Counted from the stretch's first letter, positions 47,946 to 59,999 are shown. The stretch is 64,000 nt of DNA from Synaphobranchus kaupii (GCA_029718625.1 CM056397.1:2442590-2506589); one strand, 5' to 3'. The notes: generated by a model not told the origin, from the sequence alone. Numbers and translations: made by a program.

Positions 47946-48143
47946 GCAGGCATCCTGCTGAATGCACTGGAGGATGTGCTTGGCTGGGATCAGGAAGTCG
48001 AACAGGTAGCGGAGCCCGTCCCCGTGGTACGTCCTCTCCACCACATCAAACACTTGGCAGAGCAAAGTGGCGGCAGTGGCCTGGAATGGTGGGTACAGCA
48101 CAGAGAGGGCGCTCTGGATGCAGGTGTCCAGGGAATCAGAGTC
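47946..48143 (-). CDS. arhgef40: N-terminal coding exon of a Solo/puratrophin-family Rho GEF
   Basis: The exon opens after TTCTTCTTGCAG (acceptor AG at 48145-48144) and closes at TGC/GTGCGT (donor GT at 47945-47944): 66 codons, phase 0 at both ends. The translation ([52 protein letters not shown]) matches the N-terminal segment of human ARHGEF40 closely, and the next exon (18597 down) continues it at the same residue spacing. This region precedes the spectrin-like and DH-PH parts of the protein. The start codon must lie in an upstream exon (higher coordinates), which I could not locate. PLEKHG4/PLEKHG4B orthology is possible. Confidence 0.8.
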
Positions 48144-48195
48144 CTGCAAGAAGAAATGTTTGTCAGTAAGCCCAAATGCAAAAAGACAATGAAGA

Positions 48196-48212
48196 CCCCC
48201 CCCCCCCCACCA

Positions 48213-48253
<41 letters not shown>
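48196..48253. repeat. C13 tract plus (CA)n microsatellite
   Basis: Thirteen C residues (48196-48208), then about 20 CA units. In gene orientation this is a GT/G-rich block about 55 bp upstream of the splice acceptor of the N-terminal exon. Confidence 0.95.
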
Positions 48254-48254
<1 letters not shown>

Positions 48255-49855
48255 GGAAGAAAACGAGGAAAAAAACTTCCACATGCTAAGGACAGAATAT
48301 CTGGACTTTACCAGAAACATGACTGTAGAAGAATAAAGAGAAGCATGAGGTCACAGCCTGTTAAACTTATCAGCTGACGTCAGAGTCATGGCAACAGAGC
48401 AGGACCCTGGTGGTCGTTCCTGTCTTTCCCTCTCTCTCTGATGGACTAGACGTAGTGGCATGTCGTTACTCTTTAGCCTAAATAGAGAGTTCCCATGAGA
48501 TACTCTCGTAACCCAATGACACATTTAGCTGTCTCTGCAGATTCCTTGTCCACTGCCATCTCTACTGTGACACTTCAGTATGAGCAGCAGACTATCATGC
48601 CAAATCCAATGGCAGCACTATAGACAAATTGTAAATTGCCCTAGATTTCATCATTAACTGACCTTAATTGACTTACAAATTAATTATGTTAAAATATTAC
48701 TTCAAATACAATGCAATTCTTTTGTATGAATTCCAGTCTTTCCTGGAAAAAAACTCAGTAAAAGTTAAAATGTTGACTGAATCTGAGTTCTGAGTGCAAA
48801 CAATCACACTCACAGTTTGTACAATATCACACCTTGTCATCACGACACTTAAGAGATCCAGAAGACATTAGGAACAAAAGGCCAACCTACGTACATCTTG
48901 TACTCACAGGTCTGCACTAATGCAGGTTGTGCATATCCCATATTGAGGCCACACTTTGTATTTTAATACATTTGCTTTTCCTTGGTTTAAACAAGAATAT
49001 CTTTAAAACACTTCAACACTACACTAAAAGCACTACAACGTGTCCATTTCTAGTGAAATGAATAATTCACACAATGGAAAGACTAACTTGGAAAGCAAAT
49101 TGCATGCGTACATGGCAGCATGCTGCCCAGACAGCCAAACTGCTGTTCTCCAGGAATAAGAACATTCACCACTTCTACTTCCCTGAGGTAAGCTGACTGT
49201 GGCATCTTCAGGTTAATTATTAATTAGGTTCACAAATACACTTTAGATAATCAGAAATAACTGAAACCACCTTGATTTAAAAGCATTATTTACTTTTTGG
49301 GTGATTTTTTGATTATTAACTTTTTTGGTGAAGTCAGGTACGCCTATCAATCTCAGAAAACAAATGACAATTTTTGGTTGCTGTGGCGCGTCTATCTGTT
49401 TAGTGCTCTTCTCATAAAAAATGAGTAAATTTGAAGATGCAAAAAAAAAAAAAAAAAAGATGTGAAAATATTTTTTACAGATACATTACATCAATTTTAA
49501 CAACTATGTCAGTAGACACCAGTTCTCAGATGAATAGCAGTTAATGCAAGTCTCAAACGGCTTTTACTTACCATAAATATTCAAATGAGCACATTGACAT
49601 CGCTAGATTTGATAGTGAATGACTTAGCAAGATGAACATACAGTATTTTGATAACTTCAGAGAAACTGTATTTCCTCACTAGTTTTAGGCAGGTTTTCAT
49701 GAGAACTATTTTTGTACATTTGAGGATCCATCAACTAAGATGTCTGCATTCTTGTCTATCTTATCAGAGAGAAAATCTGCAGGAACAGAGACAGATTCTG
49801 GCTCTTCAACAAAGGCTCCTGTTCTCAGAGTCCTGGGCTATCACTTTTTATCAGG
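48254..49855. other. Unassigned sequence upstream of the small exon
   Basis: No exon, element terminus or ORF of note, apart from an A18 run at about 49441-49458. Confidence 0.5.
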
Positions 49856-49860
49856 CCTCC

Positions 49861-50920
49861 TGTGATGTTCTCACTCCCGTCCTCTTGTGTCCCGTGTTTT
49901 ACCTGTTTCCCTTCATATCATGTTTGTCTCTTCCTAGTTGGTTTCCCTCGTGCTGCAGGTTGGGCGTGGTTTTTCCCTTTCGTGTCACTCTGTTCCACTA
50001 CTCGTCATCCACCTATCCCTTTCCTCCTTTCCGCATGCATTCCACACACTCTCTGCTCCATTATTCACTCACGCATTCATTCGCACGCGGCACCTAATTG
50101 ATACTTGTTAATGTTTGTATTTAGTCACCCGGTGTTCTTTGTCCTGTGCCAGTTCGTTAATTATCCTTGTGAAAACCTCTGGTCTTGTCTCGTGGATACA
50201 TTGTATCTAGTCCTGTCTTGCCAACTTTAGAAGCCTTGTCTTGTATTCAGGTGTTAACTCGCCTTTTTCAGCTCTGTCCAGTTTCAAGCTCTCGCCAGGA
50301 ACGGCGCTTCTCGCTGTTCAGTCTGTCCTGCCTCACTGTACTAATTTTTGTCTGCTCTGAGTCTACCAACCTGCAGTTGTTCGTATTCCCTGCTTGTGCT
50401 GCTGTTCCTGCCAAACCAACTGCTGTGTGTGCATGCAGCCGGTGCTCCAGCTCTACTATCCGGCGGCGGTGCCTGCTTCCTGCTTGTGCTGCTGCCATCC
50501 TGCTGCTGTGTGCACGTCCAGCCGGGAACCTGCTCTGCTAACCTGCAATTGTCCCTGCTCCCCGCTCCCCACTCCTCCTCTGCTCAGCCTGCCCGGATTC
50601 CTGTCACCACCACCAGCCCCTGGCCTCTCCCGCTCCCGCTCATCCCCTGCTGTACCCACCACCCGGACTGTTTGTCTTTAAATGTTCTCCCTATGCTTCA
50701 GGAGGGATTCTGGTCGAAGCAATAATTTATTGGAGCCTATCGCTCCCTGTATTGTGTGTCGTGCATTGAGTCCAGTTCCTACTAGGAACCATAACTGACT
50801 ATTCTTGTTCTCCCTATGCTTCAGGAGGAATTCTGGTCGAAGCAATAAAATATTGGAGTATTTGATCTTCCTGTGTTTGAGTCGTGCATTTGAATCCAGT
50901 TCATACTCGGAACCGTAACA
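49861..50920 (+). mobile_element. Solo LTR of a Gypsy-type retrotransposon
   Basis: 1060 bp with TG...CA ends (TGTGATGTTCTC ... CGTAACA), flanked on both sides by CCTCC (49856-49860, 50921-50925), a 5-bp target duplication. Pyrimidine-rich body, and an AATAAA signal near 50843 give a plus orientation. The ending GTCGTGCAT..CCATAAC / CCGTAACA is typical of fish Gypsy LTRs. No internal region remains, so LTR-LTR recombination probably removed it. Confidence 0.85.
50683..50920 (+). repeat. Tandem duplication of the LTR 3' end
   Basis: The last 115-123 bp of the LTR occur twice (50683-50805 and 50806-50920), both starting TGTTCTCCCTATGCTTCAGG and ending in ..GGAACC.TAAC. The copies differ at many positions. 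Confidence 0.85.
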
Positions 50921-50925
50921 CCTCC

Positions 50926-51242
50926 ATCTCATTTCTGTGCTACCATGATGTCTCACTGTTTAAATAAGGTAAACCTCTTTGGCTTCACATTAACAAAGCA
51001 TTAATATTGCATTGCTGTGTTATTTCAATTGCAGCCATGACTGTATTACTTACAAAAGTAAGGCACACTGTCTTTTCCTTTAAGTAATGATCAAAGCAAA
51101 CAATTGATTTTTTTCTCACACTAATTTCAGGAACCGTCAAGTTCGAAATAAGGTGTCATAACTAAAAGCAACAACACTCATTTGAATACATTACTCAAAC
51201 AGGCAGTACAGGCAGTGCACTACAATTAGACTGAATCTGGGC
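50926..51242. other. Unassigned spacer
   Basis: Nothing recognised. Confidence 0.5.
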
Positions 51243-51244
51243 TA

Positions 51245-51513
51245 CACTGCAAAAAATGTCTGTCTTAACAAGGGTTATAGTCTTGTAATGAGACTTAAAA
51301 TCTTGTTTTTTTTTGTTAATATTAACTTGTTTTAAGTTACTTTTTGCTTGACAAGTTAAATTATATTACCCCACTGGCAAATCTTTAAATGAGTAAAACG
51401 ATCTCATCCCACCGGCAATATTTTTGTCTTATTTAGCAAAAACGTAACAGAAATAAGACTGTAAAGTCAAAATATCAGATTAAAATCATTGGTAAGATTT
51501 GTTTTTTGCAGTG
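51245..51513. mobile_element. Mariner/Tc1-type MITE
   Basis: 269 bp with inverted ends CACTGCAAAAAATG... and ...TTTTTTGCAGTG, flanked by TA on both sides (51243-51244, 51514-51515). The internal sequence is AT-rich with CTTGTTTTAAGT-type phrases. I recognise this terminus as common in fish. Confidence 0.75.
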
Positions 51514-51515
51514 TA

Positions 51516-52280
51516 AAATCTGATAGTTAACATTCCTTTTCCTTGTTTTGATTAATTAATTTGATTAACTTGATATGCTTATTGTTATCGATACCTTACA
51601 CATATAACAGCTTTTGTTTGGTGGTTAATGAAGTTGCATGGCTGCAATGAATGAATGCAGTGAAATATGCCAGCAATAACATAAAACAAAAGTTAACAGA
51701 GGACAAACACTGAAACAATTCAGTCTTCCGGAATAAAGAGTGACATCTTCCTCAAACAGACCCTGAGGAATAAATCTGGTAGGAATTCCCAAAAGAGATC
51801 CTAAAATGTGACAGACACCCCTTTGATTCCCTGTTAGGGGAGCCAACAAAGCATCCATCATACGTCGAGGGGCCACACAGCAAGAGTCCATCCGGAGGGG
51901 ATTACGTCTTATTTCCATTAAGACCAAAAGAGGTTGTTGAATAATGCAACGGATCATTAGGGCTGCGGTTCAGCCCGCCACTGTACAGAGTACAGAGATC
52001 CCAAAAAGGATCCCTTCATCCTCCGCACAATGTCTCCTGACTAAATTGGCAAACAAGTCAAAAACTGCTTGAGGGAAGCTGCATTTATTCAGACATGTCT
52101 GTTCAGAAACGATCCAAGACCTGTTACTCCATTGCCCCTACCCTTTACAGCCATTCTCTTGCCAACAGACATTTTAGGTGATTGCATAGGAGTATGCTGA
52201 ACTAAACAAAAATATACTTCCTGGGGAACAACTGTTTTTTTGATAGGCTCTGCTGCCCATTTCCTACAGAAATACAGTGA
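51516..52280. other. Unassigned spacer
   Basis: Includes a 110-codon minus-strand frame at 51625-51957 that I do not recognise; no motif or neighbour suggests a gene. Confidence 0.45.
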
Positions 52281-52547
52281 ACTGCAACATGACTTTAGAC
52301 CAGGTTTGTGCTGGTTTTAGCGCAAGTGCTTTCTCCTGGCTCAAGATAGCAATACGCCAAAAATTATCCTGGCCACTCCTCATCTTAGGACCAACCCGCC
52401 CAGTTCACTTGCAATAGGCGCAAGAATACTTGGTATTGAAATGACGTGAGCGCTAGACGGTATAATGAACCCTGCGCCGGGTGTAAGATAGCAAAGACAC
52501 TTGCGTTTGGGTTAGCGCCGCTTAGCACCGGGTGTAAGATAGGGCCC
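52281..52547. mobile_element. Truncated Harbinger-like element
   Basis: Matches 20955-21221 almost end to end (GACTTTAGACCAGGTTTGTG, CAATACGC, CGGGTGTAAGATAGGGCCC). Only the right end of the family is present. Confidence 0.85.
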
Positions 52548-52552
52548 GATGA

Positions 52553-52800
52553 CTTTATTTAAGTTTATGTAAATTTGTCCAATTACTTTTGGTGCCATAA
52601 AATGATGGGGACTATGTCTAAAAATAGCTACAATTGCTACACGGTTCACCTGATATGGATGTAAAAGCCCTCAAATTAAAGCTGAAAGTCTGCAGTTTAA
52701 CCTCATAGTCACTGTTCCATTTCAAATCCAATGCGCTGGAGTACAGAGCCAAAACAACAAAAAATGTGTCACTGACCTAACACTTTTGGAATGTACTGTA
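52553..52800. mobile_element. Tc1-like element fragment
   Basis: Carries the fish phrases CACCTGATATGGATG, CTCAAATTAAAGCTGA and CTGGAGTACAGAGCC, and ends ..ACTTTTGGAATGTACTGTA, a Tc1-type terminus. The partner terminus is not visible. Confidence 0.65.
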
Positions 52801-53444
52801 TCTTCATCCTTGTAATTTTGTTCTGGACATTGATCCAACTTGTCTAAACCCAATGCCTAGTCAAACAGGTTAGGTGAATTTCACATAATGCCAGTTTTCT
52901 CACAGAGCAGAAGAGAACAACTGTACATTTATTACTATTACTTGAGTGGGCAGACAGTATATAGTGTTTGAGAATAAGGGTAGTGTTCACAAAAGCATGA
53001 TTCAACAATAAAACTGCAGCTTTACCTGCCAGATTAACACTTCACGCATTACCTTGGAAGACAGTCTTTCAAGGTGCCAGCACAATTCAACATGCAAAAT
53101 GCTATAAAAATCTACTGTGCATTCTCATTCACAACAACTAACAGGCAAGTCCAGCAATGACTTAAACAAACATGCCTAATTTACCAGAGCAGCCCCGATC
53201 TGCAGGGAGAGTATTAGATTAGTTGACTAATCTCATCTCTCCAGGTTACATTTAGTTCAATAGATAATCAATAAGGGCCTTCTCTGGGGAGCTGAGTTTC
53301 ACTCATTTGATGGTTTTGCTAAAGGTTTGCAGTAACACTACACTGAAACAAAAGCTACCATTTTCCCCACACCCATTTATTTGTCAAAGCTGAATCCAAG
53401 GAGGATTTAAGAGATAATTAAATTCAAAATGATACTCCCTACAT
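52801..53444. other. Unassigned spacer
   Basis: Nothing recognised. Confidence 0.5.
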
Positions 53445-54048
53445 TTCACCCTCTGGTTGTGTTCCAGTCAAATTTGACCTGATTTCTAGATCATAAATGT
53501 GTTTTTTTTCATCTAATTGCCATAAGGCTTCACAAATTTTTCTATACTAGGCATCTGAACATGTAAAATTAATGATCACCACTTTCATAAAATGTTACAA
53601 GTTTTATTCATATTTTGTACATCTGTGGTGTTTCTGGTCAAATATTCGAGTCAACACGTCGGAGGAGTTGAACAATCGGAGAAGCATCTTGCTTGGATGG
53701 ATGGAATTAGACCCTTAAATTGTATCAGGCCCAAGCCCCCGTCTCAAGCCCGAGAGTATGACAGGCCATCACAGGTAAACAGCAGAAGGTGCAACCACGT
53801 CTTCGCTGCCTTCCTGATCATTCTGTCCAGCGCAATCTTTCCACTGGCCTCACAGGGATCAGTGAGATAAATGAGTCAGGGCACCAAGTAGGCATTCAAG
53901 ACATCAACATCAAAAAGGTTTCAGTGGAGCTGTACTGATCCTGCAGATCCAGTCCATAGGAATTGAATGGGTGACCAGGGTGAGACTATACTAAGTTCAT
54001 CCAGCAGATGGAGAACACACACACCCAAACACCCACAAACCAACGCAA

Positions 54049-54049
<1 letters not shown>

Positions 54050-54117
<68 letters not shown>
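54050..54117. repeat. (CA)n microsatellite
   Basis: About 34 CA dinucleotides, nearly perfect. Confidence 0.97.
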
Positions 54118-54121
<4 letters not shown>

Positions 54122-54250
54122 AAAATTGGATTCATTCATGTTCATGTTATCCTATAATCTTTTTTCAAGTTAAATTTGAGATGTTTACAAAATAAATATG
54201 ATCCAGCACAGGCTTGAGATACATTCAACCATTTCACAGGAGAGGTGAGA

Positions 54251-56092
54251 AATGTTGCAAAATCACAGAGACCGATTGTAAGAGGGCGTGACGTGTGAGG
54301 TTCGAGGGGCCACACGCAGTGAGGGGATTCTAAAAGCTCAAAGAGCCACTGAGACCCCGTAATTAAGGGAAATAAACTAATTAACACAATTACCCAAGTT
54401 CCCACTCTCGACTGGAGAAAAATAAACTGGGAACTGGCAAAAAAGGGGGGACATAAAATAACCCAGATAATCGGGCGAACGGCACATAGGAACATGCGAG
54501 AGAAAGCTCGGTAACCACCACGAGCTACAACCGGGATGAAAACGAAGCGTGAGTGAGAGACTGCCTAGGCGGTAAAATAACAAGGAACTGAAATTAGAGC
54601 AGATAAAAGGGAGGAAACGATAAGAGAAAATAACTCCCTTGCTCTAATGGGAGAAGACTGCTTGCAACAGGAAGGAAATAAAGCGGTCTCCAAGTCCTAA
54701 CATCTACCGGCCCAGTGCAACACGCAAAAATGAAAAAAAAAAATGAAAACGGATAAAAGCCCTGCCTCTCAATAAGCGGAAACGTACGTGAGGGCGAACA
54801 GAACAGAGATCTGATGTCCTATAGACTAATTTTACCGACTCGCTATCACACGCAAAAAATGTAAAGGAATAAATGCCCGATCTCCCAGGAAAGAGAAACA
54901 TTTTATAGGCGAGTGGAACAGTGAACCGCCGTCCCATACCTTTACTAGCACAATGACAAACGCAAGATAGGTAAAAAATAAACGCCCTGCCTCTCAGTAG
55001 CGAAACGAGGAGACCCCGGAAATGGGCGAACATAAAGAACCTGGATAATTGGGCGCGCGGCACATACGCACTTGAGCGAGAAGGCTCTGTAACCACCACA
55101 AGCTACAACCGGGATGAAAACGAAGCGTGAGAGAGAGACTGCCTAGGCGGTAAAATAACAAGGGGACTGAAATTAAAACGGATAAAAGGGAGGAAACGAT
55201 TAACGAAAAACACTCCCTTGCTCTAATCGGAGAAGACTGCTTGCTACAGGAAAGAAATAAAGTAGTCTCCGAGTCCTAACATCTACCGGCCCAGTGCAAC
55301 ACGCAAAACATGAACACAGATAAACGCCCTAACACTCAGTAAGGGGCAACGTATGAGAAGGCGAGTTGAACAAAGGACAGGAGTCCATTAGGCTATTTTT
55401 ACCGGCTTGCAGACACACGCAAACACGTAAAAAGTAAGTGCTCTGCCTATAAGTAGCGAACTGAGGAGAACCAGGAGAAGAGTGAAACTCTCTAGGAAAT
55501 AGGGCTACAAACATAGAAACAAATGAACAAATAAAGACTCCTCTAGCTTAACAGGAAAGAAAGCAGACAGAGAGGAGAGAGCAAGAAACAAAGATATAAT
55601 AAGACACAAACCGAGACGTGAGAGACAGAAAAGGCAAAGGGTCTTAGGGAAAGAGAAAAAGGAAGGACCAGGAAGCGGTGGCTGAAATGAGCATGAAAAA
55701 AAAAGGAATTCAACCCTAAAGCTCAATGCACAAAGGCAAGTCCTGCATAACTCCAATAAAACAAATGGGAGCAAAAATGGGCTCCTAAAGTACCTAAGAC
55801 ATATGCCTTAGAGGCTCTGAAAAACATGGACAAAAACACACACCCAGCAAACAATGAACAGTACCCAAACAGTACAAAACAGTGCGAAATAATACCAAAC
55901 AATATAGAAGCTCCGGAAAAAGGAAAAGGTGGCTTACATAGCTCTGAGGTAACCACGTACAGGTGTGGACGCTTAGAGGGAAGCTCCGCGATAAACGACG
56001 GGGCGGAGCAAACATCCACTAAAAGGGCAGCGCCCTCGCGTGGCTACCGAGGGAAATGACCACAAGGGATGAAAATGTCAAAAACCATGACA
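54251..56092 (-). repeat. LTR-like repeat with internal tandem structure
   Basis: Distinct GC-richer, purine-biased block. 54511-54720 is repeated at 55089-55305 (offset 578 bp; shared GCTACAACCGGGATGAAAAC and TCCTAACATCTACCGGCCCA). Subunits of roughly 115-120 bp starting near ACACGCAAAA..TAAA and containing GCCCTGCCTCTCA recur about five times between 54718 and 55450. The right end reads TGTCATGG on the minus strand, LTR-like. The left end and a target duplication were not established. Confidence 0.6.
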
Positions 56093-56200
56093 CTGATAAA
56101 ATATGATTTCCATCTGTAAGGCCAGACCAATGACGAACATGTTTGAAGTTTGAAGTTTGAACATGTGAAAGTTTTGCTGGGAACATTTCGGTGAATCTAA

Positions 56201-56774
56201 TGCCTGGTTCACACTACAGGACAATACCAATTTTGGGCCCAATTCACCCCTGCCGACAATCCCGGCAGCGTGCCTGACTTGAGGCTGGTATGAACTGATT
56301 ATCTGCCGAAATTATACTGTAGTGTGAGGTGTTCACAGGTAGAATCTTAACCCTCCTGATCGACTTGGGGTCGCCTGGATTTAAAATCATAAATATCAAA
56401 CATTTGCTATTTACGACTCAAAATCTGTAATGTGAGGGGAACAGTGATGGAATCTCGAACAGAAACCCAATAGCCAATGAGAGCAGAGCTGACAGGGAAG
56501 CGGAATGTTTGTTTTGCTCTGAAGTCACGTTGGATCACACAAGTTTCTATGAGATCCTAGGTTCTCAGGAATTGTGATCATAAATGTAAATGAGTAAAAA
56601 TGCTAAGTGTGAGATGCTCTGTCTTGGCTAAGTTGTCTAGTGTGTGTTATGAAGACTGAAAGACAAAATTCTGTGAAATATGTCAGTATGTAGCGGAGTA
56701 GCGGTATGTAGCGGAGTCTCCCACATTTTCAATATTAGTTAGGATTTGAAAAGTCCTGCCATGTGCACCAGGCA
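56201..56774. mobile_element. Harbinger-type MITE
   Basis: Inverted ends TGCCTGGTTCACACTACAGG and, as complement, TGCCTGGTGCACATGGCAGG, flanked by TAA on both sides (56198-56200, 56775-56777): a 3-bp duplication as for PIF/Harbinger. The interior has GACTTGGGGTCGCCTGGATT and AAATATCAAACATTTGC phrases common to this fish family. 574 bp, non-coding. Confidence 0.75.
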
Positions 56775-57412
56775 TAAGATATATTTTACACCTGTTGGAC
56801 ACTGGAGGACCAAATAGTCCCAAAATGTAACAAAATTTCACATATTTACGCAACCATTTGAATTTAGAAATTTAGGTGAATTGTAGATTTGATCTTCAGG
56901 AATGTGATTCTGGCATTAACCCCAAAATCAGATAGTGATTTTGCAACCTTTCTCATGTCTCCTGTGAAATGGTTGAGTGTGAGACATGAAACTCAAGCCT
57001 GTGTTTGTTCACAAATGTTCATTTGGACATAAGTTTAGACGTTATGACTGTTCTTTCTCAATAAAATCACATTGGTCAGTTTGGACCGGGAACGCAACAG
57101 ATGTCATTATGTGGGAGTATTATAAAATGAAAACAAGCGTCCTGGCTAAACTTTGACGCATACCAGTCTGTGATAATTTGTTTCCAATTCCACTTTCCAA
57201 ATTGTTTTCCACTTTACTAAAACTAAAACCGAGTGGTATAATTTTGGGCAAATGAGGTCTGTAGACCATGTATTCCAAAAATAATCGCAAAACTTGGCAT
57301 AATGACTGGGAATGAAGTTGGTTAAAAGATGTTACACAACATTAGGTGATAATTTATGCTTTATGATTGCTTTAACAATAGAAACATGGCACAAACACAA
57401 CCCGAGGGTTAA

Positions 57413-58382
57413 AGATGCACTATGCAGGATTTTTAGCCTTGCGGTGGTCCTGTGTTACAACCAAATAAGTCTCCTCTTCCTTCCTAAACCCCGCCTACTA
57501 GCCTCCGTCAAGGGCAAGATACTTGTGTGCAGCAAGCAAAATGTCAAGCAAAGATAAAATGAAAATAACATTTTTAGCAACATGCATTGTTCTATATGGA
57601 TGGTAACGGCAATTAGGCAGTGCTATAATGATGAAATAAACACTTTTGAAATAGTTTTGAAGTTCTCAGCTCCTCTATCACATCGACTCCTGCTTCATCA
57701 GCCTTATTGTGTCCCTTACTGCCGTCTACGACGAACGCAGTTGTAATGGAGGGTTCTATCGTTCGCTATTTTAACTTTTAGGCTACTGTTTTCCTGGTGT
57801 GAGAATGGATGGCATGTATTTTATTTATAAAACATCAAGCTGGTAGGGGGGCTGTGGGAGTTGATGCGCTGTCTCCTACATCTTTCACAAGATATTTGGC
57901 CATTATTGTTTTCTCACCTTTTTCTAACTCTGTTTGTGTGCGCCAGATTTCCACATTTTGGCTAACCAACGGAAAATCATTCTATTGCTGCTGCCGCGTT
58001 AAGACATTTGATGAAGCCTAGCCTATGTATTTAAATCAGTTTACATGTGCGTAAGTGAACATACTGATTGGCTTTGCATTAACCAAACCATTTTCACAAT
58101 AAAAATGGGTAAAGTGCTGTTAGATATGGCCTACATGTGACTAAATTAATATAGACCTAAATGTTGTTGGAGGCATGGAGGCAATTATAACATTTCTCAG
58201 CATTATAATTTAATCTAAATATGGTCACAGAATTTAGCCTTTATCTGTGCTCTCACTGGCCTCCCCTAGGCCCAGGTCAGCAGACCCGGCCCCCGGCCCC
58301 CGCCCCCCCCTGACTGTGACCCTGTGACTGAGCATGGTTATTTTAGGATATTTTTTAGTTAAAAATCCTGCATAGTGCACGT
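57413..58382. mobile_element. TTAA-flanked inverted-repeat element
   Basis: Termini AGATGCACTATGCAGG and, as complement, ACGTGCACTATGCAGG (both continuing ATTTTTA) bound 970 bp, with TTAA at 57409-57412 and 58383-58386. It shares its left TTAA with the piggyBac-like relic. No transposase frame. A GC-rich CCCGGCCCCC block lies near 58280-58310. Confidence 0.7.
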
Positions 58383-58386
58383 TTAA

Positions 58387-59992
58387 GGCATTTATGGAAC
58401 AGAACCAACAACCTCGCAGTTATGAGCCAAGTTTCCCAACCATTATGCTACATGCAGCCCGATACATAATTTTTTTGTCATACTGAGGCAATGCTCTGAG
58501 CATTTAAAAACTATACTTAATGCAGTGGAGCTAGTCTTTCATTGTAGCAATAATATTTAAAAAATTGTATCTGAGTCAGGGAGCGAAGTGATGAAAAGAA
58601 TATTTTCCAAAAGCAGTGGGTCAGCGTGTGACTGTTAGATGGAAACCCCACCTTTACAGTTAAGAATGAAAGGCCAAGAGGAAATCAGGTCTATGGGCAT
58701 AAGAGACCATAAACAGCATAACTATAAATATCACCTTGGGCAGGACAGGCTGGTTGAGGATGATACCAGCAATGTGTAGCTTGCATTTGACACTTTTCCT
58801 GCCCTGAAACAGATGTTAACCCTCGGCAGCTTCAGATGTTAACCCTCGGCAGCTTCAGATGTTAACCCTCGGCAGCTTCAGAGGTTCCGCTTTTAATCAT
58901 GGCCACAACGTTTCCACTTTCACTGCACCTACATTGGATCCAAGTCAATTCCACCCAGACTAAAACATTATCTGGTTCTGGAAAATGTTCTGACTAAAAT
59001 ATAGAACAGTGGCCAAAAACACCTTATTCAGGAAGCATTATTTAGGTAAAAGTGCTTGCTTGACCACAAAGATCTAAATTTGGCTTTTTTGCATAGAAGC
59101 CTATTCCCTGGGAGCTGTTAAAAGCCAGAACAGTGCACGTGCATTTCGAGAAGACTGGCTGACAAACACTACTCACAGATTTACTCCATGAAGGTTCCCA
59201 AATAAACAAAGGGTTGTTGTATGACAAATAACCTGGGGGGTATACTACGAAGGAAGCTTAACATAGCCAGGGTTTCTTTGCGTTAGCTGGCTTCAGAAAG
59301 CCTAACCACCGCAATATGGCTTAACCGGTACTAAGAACGTGGTTAAAAAAAAAAGGGGCGGTACAGCATGGGCTGTACTAGAGCAACGTATTTCTGTCCT
59401 GCGGGGGAAAAAGACTGATACGGACCATAGACTGTATAAAAATATGGACAAAGCCACTGTGATGTCACCCATTGCCTTTCCACGGCCTCATAAAAACTGA
59501 ATTGAAGCTCGGAAGTCTTTTTCGCCGCCCGTTTGTACAAACTGCGCCTGCTCCGTGGAGCCGAAGTGACCTTGGCTTGGAGCAGGGTCAACCGGATATG
59601 GCCCGGGCACAGTATGATTGACAGTTCGGGGTGGAGAAGCCACAGAACTATAAAGTCCATGACCTGACCAAACCCACCATTTTGCAAAACGAACTCGTGG
59701 TAAACTTCCTTAAGTTGCTATGTTTTATAATATAACATTTCATTTTCATCCTCGATTTTACTATGTAATTTATTTGCATTGAATGTGTGGTATTCGTCAC
59801 ATAATTAACGTTCATTCAGTTATCTTCAATTTATATTCAGCTAACATCAGCTAATTTTATTAGCTAGATAGCATACCAGCTGAGCTCGGTAGCCAAGCTA
59901 GACGCAATGCATCACCACCACACATGGACGAACAGGGTAACGCTATTGCCATCAACTATATTGATGGTGAATTAATCACATATGTTATTTTG
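58387..59992. other. Unassigned sequence with possible MITE ends
   Basis: Beyond a small tandem repeat, GGGGGTATACTACGAAGG at about 59235 and AGACTGTATAAAAATATGG at 59426 look like pieces of dispersed fish repeats, but I could not find their partners. No gene seen. Confidence 0.4.
58810..58878. repeat. Three copies of a 23-bp unit
   Basis: CAGATGTTAACCCTCGGCAG + CTT repeated three times without change. Confidence 0.95.
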
Positions 59993-59999
59993 TTAGACT

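Larger units (their letters stand above)
53449..57408. mobile_element. Probable piggyBac-like relic with nested insertions
   Basis: The left end CCCTCTGGTTGTGTT (53449) and the complement of the right end, CCCTCGGGTTGTGTT (ending 57408), agree at 14 of 15 bases. Flanks are TTCA (53445-53448) and TTAA (57409-57412), so one TTAA has probably mutated. CCC starts and TTAA targets are piggyBac hallmarks. No transposase is visible, and at least two later elements lie inside. Confidence 0.55.

Noticed and set aside
49648..50725. Host protein-coding ORFs
   Set aside because: The frames lie in a solo LTR with target duplication; composition and overlapping frames in several registers indicate non-coding sequence.
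51625..51957. Possible 110-codon gene on the minus strand
   Set aside because: No recognised domain, no conserved-looking motif and no splice context; kept as an unassigned frame.
54050..54145. Cys/Val repeat protein
   Set aside because: It is the translation of a CA microsatellite.
56347..57412. piggyBac element starting at TTAACCCTC (56347)
   Set aside because: This point is inside a Harbinger-type MITE whose own ends and TAA duplication are clear; a left end at 53449 fits the right terminus better (14 of 15 bases).
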